Source: Deltaproteobacteria bacterium
Lineage (GTDB): Bacteria; Desulfobacterota; Desulfobacteria; Desulfobacterales; ETH-SRB1
Length of the DNA: 6,627 bases
Reading direction: 5' to 3'
Assembly (NCBI GenBank): GCA_019314185.1
Contig: JAFCZU010000338.1
Location: forward strand, 1 to 6,627
A model generated the notes under the pieces. It ran no database searches. It was not told the DNA's origin and saw only the letters and a program-made list of their open reading frames with translations. The translations under genes and the position numbers were made by a program. Positions 4,425 through 6,627 of the stretch are shown piece after piece. Within the stretch, counting starts at the first letter, position 1; every line of letters begins with the position of its first letter.

Positions 4425-5697
4425 GCTTATATTTTTAGATTTTTGTTTATAAAATGAGTCCTGTCTTCAAGCTCAATTTTGGAGTTTAATTGCTTCTTTG
4501 GCCTTTTGTTTTTTCGCCAACCGCTCTACTAATACTTTGTAGTCCCTGTTTGCCATGTTGATATATTCTTTTGTGTAATTGATAAGTTCTTGTGTATCAT
4601 TGCCGTCCGAGCTTATCATCACCGTGTAGCCAGCAAATCTAAATGCTCCAGGACCTTTTCCCAATATAGCGCTATGGCTTCCAGGATTATGAAAGCATTT
4701 AATCCAATTAGGATTTACATGTTGGTCGAGTGTCATAGAAAGCAAGCCGTCTTCCCATTTAGCATCTACGAGTGTAGGCGGATTAAGGACATGAGGATCA
4801 TCAATTTCAGTTTCAGGTATAACTGTCTTTTTTAGGATGCTGAGTTTCTGCATAGTGACAAACTCATTTTTTCTGGAAATGAGTAGCCGTTTAATCTCAG
4901 CAATTGAAGCTGGACGCTGGTCTGAAGATTGCTTAAGCATACTGTCCACTAAATCATCTAAATATGTATATTGCTCCTCAGTATCACCAATACGCTTGAA
5001 ACCCACACCATGTGCGAGTTTGCCAGTGAACATTTCATTAAGAATTAAACTAAGAGCATATATATCTGCACGATGATCAACAGACCCTCCTTTTTCACGT
5101 TGTTCAGGGGCTGCATACTGGAAGTTGGCAAGACGAGATTTTGGCTGTGTCTCAATTATTGTTAAAAGTAGAGGTTCTGCAAAATGTGCGATACCAAAAT
5201 CTGCAATCACTAGTGTCTTGGAGGAAGAACTATAAAGGATATTTTCAGGCTTAATATCCCTATGCCAAACATGTTGGAAATGGGCTGCTTCAAGACCATC
5301 AAGCATTTGTGAAAAGAAGGGAAGTACTCTATCAGTAGGGATACCCTGTTTAATTAGGTCTCTAAGGTTTTGGTTGTAATATGGCATTACATAAAATGGG
5401 CATTTTTCTCCTTTTAAAGAGGTTTGTCCCCAGTCGATAACCTTAACAATATTTTTATGATCATTTTGTGCACAAAAAGAGAGTTCGTTTTTAAATCGTT
5501 TTAATTTTTCATTAGTAATACGATCTGGTGTCAAGTATTTTAGAGCAAAAATTTCACCCTCTTCATTTTCGACTTGAAGTACTGTACCGGAGCCGCCAGA
5601 ACCTATGTTCTTGAGATATCGAAAAGAATTAAAAGCTGTATGGAAAACAGTGTCTTTTACTTTTGCCATTGTAAATTCCTGTATTTATGTAGCCCAA
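4363..5697 (-). mobile_element. Integron gene cassette carrying a protein kinase
   Basis: The cassette is bounded by two GTTGGGC core sites in the same orientation: one at 5698-5692, 22 bases upstream of the kinase ATG, and one at the end of the attC-like site at 4363-4357. Cut between G and TT, the unit is 1335 bp and holds a single gene with very short flanks, exactly the layout of an integron cassette. No integrase gene is in the window, so this is either part of a larger sedentary array or an isolated cluster of attC sites lacking an integrase. Confidence 0.72.
4473..5669 (-). CDS. Soluble eukaryotic-like serine/threonine protein kinase (cassette-borne)
   Basis: Protein of 398 residues that should phosphorylate Ser/Thr on unknown partners. 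All Hanks-type motifs are intact: Gly-rich loop IGSGGSGTV (22-30), ATP-binding K44 in FALKYL, probable alpha-C E62, catalytic loop HRDIKPEN (136-143; D138, N143), metal-binding DFG (157-159), APE (187-189), and QRP (251-253). The kinase fold ends near 265. The remaining ~130 residues form a C-terminal domain I do not recognise (beta-rich around 300-360, then a basic helix ending KKQKAKEAIKLQN). There is no TM helix or PASTA repeat, so it is not a typical cell-wall-sensing kinase and should be cytoplasmic. AGGA lies 7 bases before the ATG. The gene is less G+C-rich than the caspase gene, consistent with separate origin. The target could be a defence or regulatory protein; nothing here identifies it. 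Confidence 0.93.
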   Translation of the reverse strand: MAKVKDTVFHTAFNSFRYLKNIGSGGSGTVLQVENEEGEIFALKYLTPDRITNEKLKRFKNELSFCAQNDHKNIVKVIDWGQTSLKGEKCPFYVMPYYNQNLRDLIKQGIPTDRVLPFFSQMLDGLEAAHFQHVWHRDIKPENILYSSSSKTLVIADFGIAHFAEPLLLTIIETQPKSRLANFQYAAPEQREKGGSVDHRADIYALSLILNEMFTGKLAHGVGFKRIGDTEEQYTYLDDLVDSMLKQSSDQRPASIAEIKRLLISRKNEFVTMQKLSILKKTVIPETEIDDPHVLNPPTLVDAKWEDGLLSMTLDQHVNPNWIKCFHNPGSHSAILGKGPGAFRFAGYTVMISSDGNDTQELINYTKEYINMANRDYKVLVERLAKKQKAKEAIKLQN

Positions 5698-5964
5698 CGT
5701 CTGAACTGAGCTACGGCGCTCAGCCTATGCCTTACTCCGGCCTATCCGAAATCGTATGGCCTTCTCCCGTTACCTCCAGTGATTGGTTGTGTGCCGGGCA
5801 CGGCACACGTCTTAAAGGTGAGCCTACAATTTCCAATTATGGAAGTCAATTCCGACACCAATTCTCCCGCGTGCAATACAAGAGTCAAAAGCAACACAAT
5901 ACTACCTTCCTTCATGGCAAGTTATTTACTTGTTTATGGACGTCCCTAACTGTCCTTGTTAGGC
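5692..5964 (-). other. Long cassette junction between the hypothetical protein and the kinase
   Basis: On the minus strand this runs from GCCTAAC (5964-5958), which contains the stop codon of the upstream gene, to GTTGGGC (5698-5692), just before the kinase. These ends can pair like R'' and R' of an attC, but 273 bases is far above the usual attC length. Inside are three perfect hairpins: CCTAAC/GTTAGG (5945-5950, 5958-5963, loop 7), GTGTGCC/GGCACAC (5789-5795, 5802-5808, loop 6) and CTGAGC/GCTCAG (5706-5711, 5718-5723, loop 6). I see no further GTTRRRY core between them and no gene. It may be an attC with an insertion, or the remains of a geneless cassette. Confidence 0.5.
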
Positions 5965-6486
5965 AATTCCATTATTTAGCTCATTGCGCCCTATGTACCG
6001 CCAACGACCAGGGGCATGAAGTTTATTACTACGCACAGTTCTTCCTGACGATAGCTTTACCTTAACAACGAAATATGGCGTATACATCGCATTGAGAGGA
6101 TGTTCGTACAATTCGCATTGAAAATTTAGTGGTTGCCCTGGCTCAAGCTTGACTGGTTCTCCGTCCAGTAGCTGATATACAGCACCGTTATACCAAATAT
6201 TGGGATATAAACGAGGGCGAAGAAATGGCCTTTTAAGATGACTCCTTGCTATATGCCAAAGAGAATATGTTCCTATAGCTGCGCATTCCACTATGTATTG
6301 TGGTTCGGTGCTTCTATTTATTACCTTTGCGCCGATGCTATCCCGCTTAGTACCATCAAAATTGAGCGATGCAGATGGCTCAACGCGAACGGGAAAGAGC
6401 CACATATAAAATTTGCGCAATGCAAAAATAGCGGCAACAAGTCCGGTTATTCCGCCAGCTAATTTAAGGATTGTTTCCAATTCCAT
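5959..6486 (-). CDS. Membrane-anchored protein of unknown function (cassette gene)
   Basis: Protein of 175 residues, not recognised. A hydrophobic helix lies at ~8-31 (ending ALRKFYMWLF), followed by a soluble region of ~140 residues that looks beta-rich (alternating polar and hydrophobic stretches such as PYFVVKVKLSSGRTV), possibly an Ig-like sandwich. No catalytic motif is visible. Its context marks it as an integron cassette gene: a GTTGGGC core site stands 16 bases upstream of the ATG (6509-6503), and its stop codon TAA is embedded in GCCTAAC, the R''-type end of the following site. The ribosome binding site is weak (GAG, about 5 bases before the ATG). Cassette proteins of unknown function with one TM helix are common, so no role is proposed. 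Confidence 0.8.
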   Translation of the reverse strand: MELETILKLAGGITGLVAAIFALRKFYMWLFPVRVEPSASLNFDGTKRDSIGAKVINRSTEPQYIVECAAIGTYSLWHIARSHLKRPFLRPRLYPNIWYNGAVYQLLDGEPVKLEPGQPLNFQCELYEHPLNAMYTPYFVVKVKLSSGRTVRSNKLHAPGRWRYIGRNELNNGIA

Positions 6487-6502
6487 ATTACTCGATCAAT
6501 TT

Positions 6503-6627
6503 GCCCAACATAGAGTAGACTGCCGAATAGTCGTCTTATAATACGGCTAATCTACGTACTAAATTGTTTTATACGGCTGTTTGGTCGTATAAAACGATCT
6601 ATTTGTGGATTAGACGACTTTTTTGCT
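6503..6627 (-). other. Core site and large nested palindrome, probable upstream attC or attI cut by the window edge
   Basis: GTTGGGC (minus strand, 6509-6503) marks the start of the first cassette. To its right, GTTTTATACG (6566-6575) and CGTATAAAAC (6586-6595) form a perfect 10-bp inverted repeat with a 10-base loop. It is nested within CTAATC (6547-6552)/GATTAG (6608-6613) and AGTCGTC (6529-6535)/GACGACT (6613-6619). ATACGGCT is also repeated directly at 6541-6548 and 6571-6578. If this is one attC, its centre is near 6580 and its R'' partner would lie about 25 bases past the window, giving a long site similar in size to VCR-type attC. A TATAAT on the plus strand (6537-6542) may be coincidental. 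Confidence 0.45.

Noticed and set aside
4473..5669. PASTA-type cell-wall-sensing kinase (PknB-like)
   Set aside because: There is no transmembrane helix or PASTA repeat after the kinase domain.
5692..5850. An attC reading on the plus strand from GCCCAAC
   Set aside because: No matching GTTRRRY core occurs at a suitable distance on that strand (GTTGTGT at 5787 is off-consensus), and the arms do not pair; the minus orientation agrees with the genes.

Overview
The window looks like an accessory region of a bacterial chromosome, probably from a metabolically versatile environmental proteobacterium. Desulfobacterota or a sulfur-associated gammaproteobacterium would fit the DGR-type FGE protein, the HRDC accessory fragment and the integron cassettes, but nothing here fixes the taxon. 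All confident genes lie on the minus strand, so the biological reading order runs from the right end of the window to the left.

Right part (about 4357-6627): an integron gene-cassette array without a visible integrase. Core sites of the form GTTGGGC (minus strand) stand just upstream of two genes: a 175-residue membrane-anchored protein of unknown function and a 398-residue soluble Ser/Thr protein kinase with all catalytic motifs. A well-formed 68-bp attC-like palindrome closes the kinase cassette at 4357-4424. The first cassette ends in an unusually long, GCCTAAC-to-GTTGGGC segment, and the right edge of the window holds a large nested palindrome.

Middle (about 3665-4356): some 690 bp with no confident gene, only weak ORFs and small repeats. 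It is the leader of the next operon and possibly the debris of another cassette.

Left-centre (546-3664): a tight operon. First comes a 122-residue single-TM protein resembling effector-associated constant component 1 (EACC1). Two bases after its stop comes a 793-residue membrane-spanning protein: caspase-like peptidase, EF-hand loop, helical linker, Ig-like/ASH domain, TM helix, PEGA domain and FGE-sulfatase (C-type-lectin fold) domain. The extreme C-terminus has the layout of a variable region (VR) of a diversity-generating retroelement (DGR). It is followed by an AT-rich tract, a hairpin, and the first ~75 codons of the HRDC-domain accessory gene that normally accompanies DGRs. The HRDC gene is cut by what looks like the end of a small mobile element. 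No reverse transcriptase or template repeat is in the window.

Left end (1-545): no gene. It holds four and a half copies of a 16-bp GC-rich tandem repeat, a 42-nt nested hairpin, and a possible leftward promoter.

Working model (inference): the FGE domain, diversified by a DGR acting from elsewhere or in the past, is a surface or periplasmic ligand-binding head, and the cytoplasmic Ca2+-binding caspase is the executioner. The result would be a hypervariable receptor-protease for defence, kin recognition or regulated death. The nearby cassette-borne kinase may be an independent passenger.
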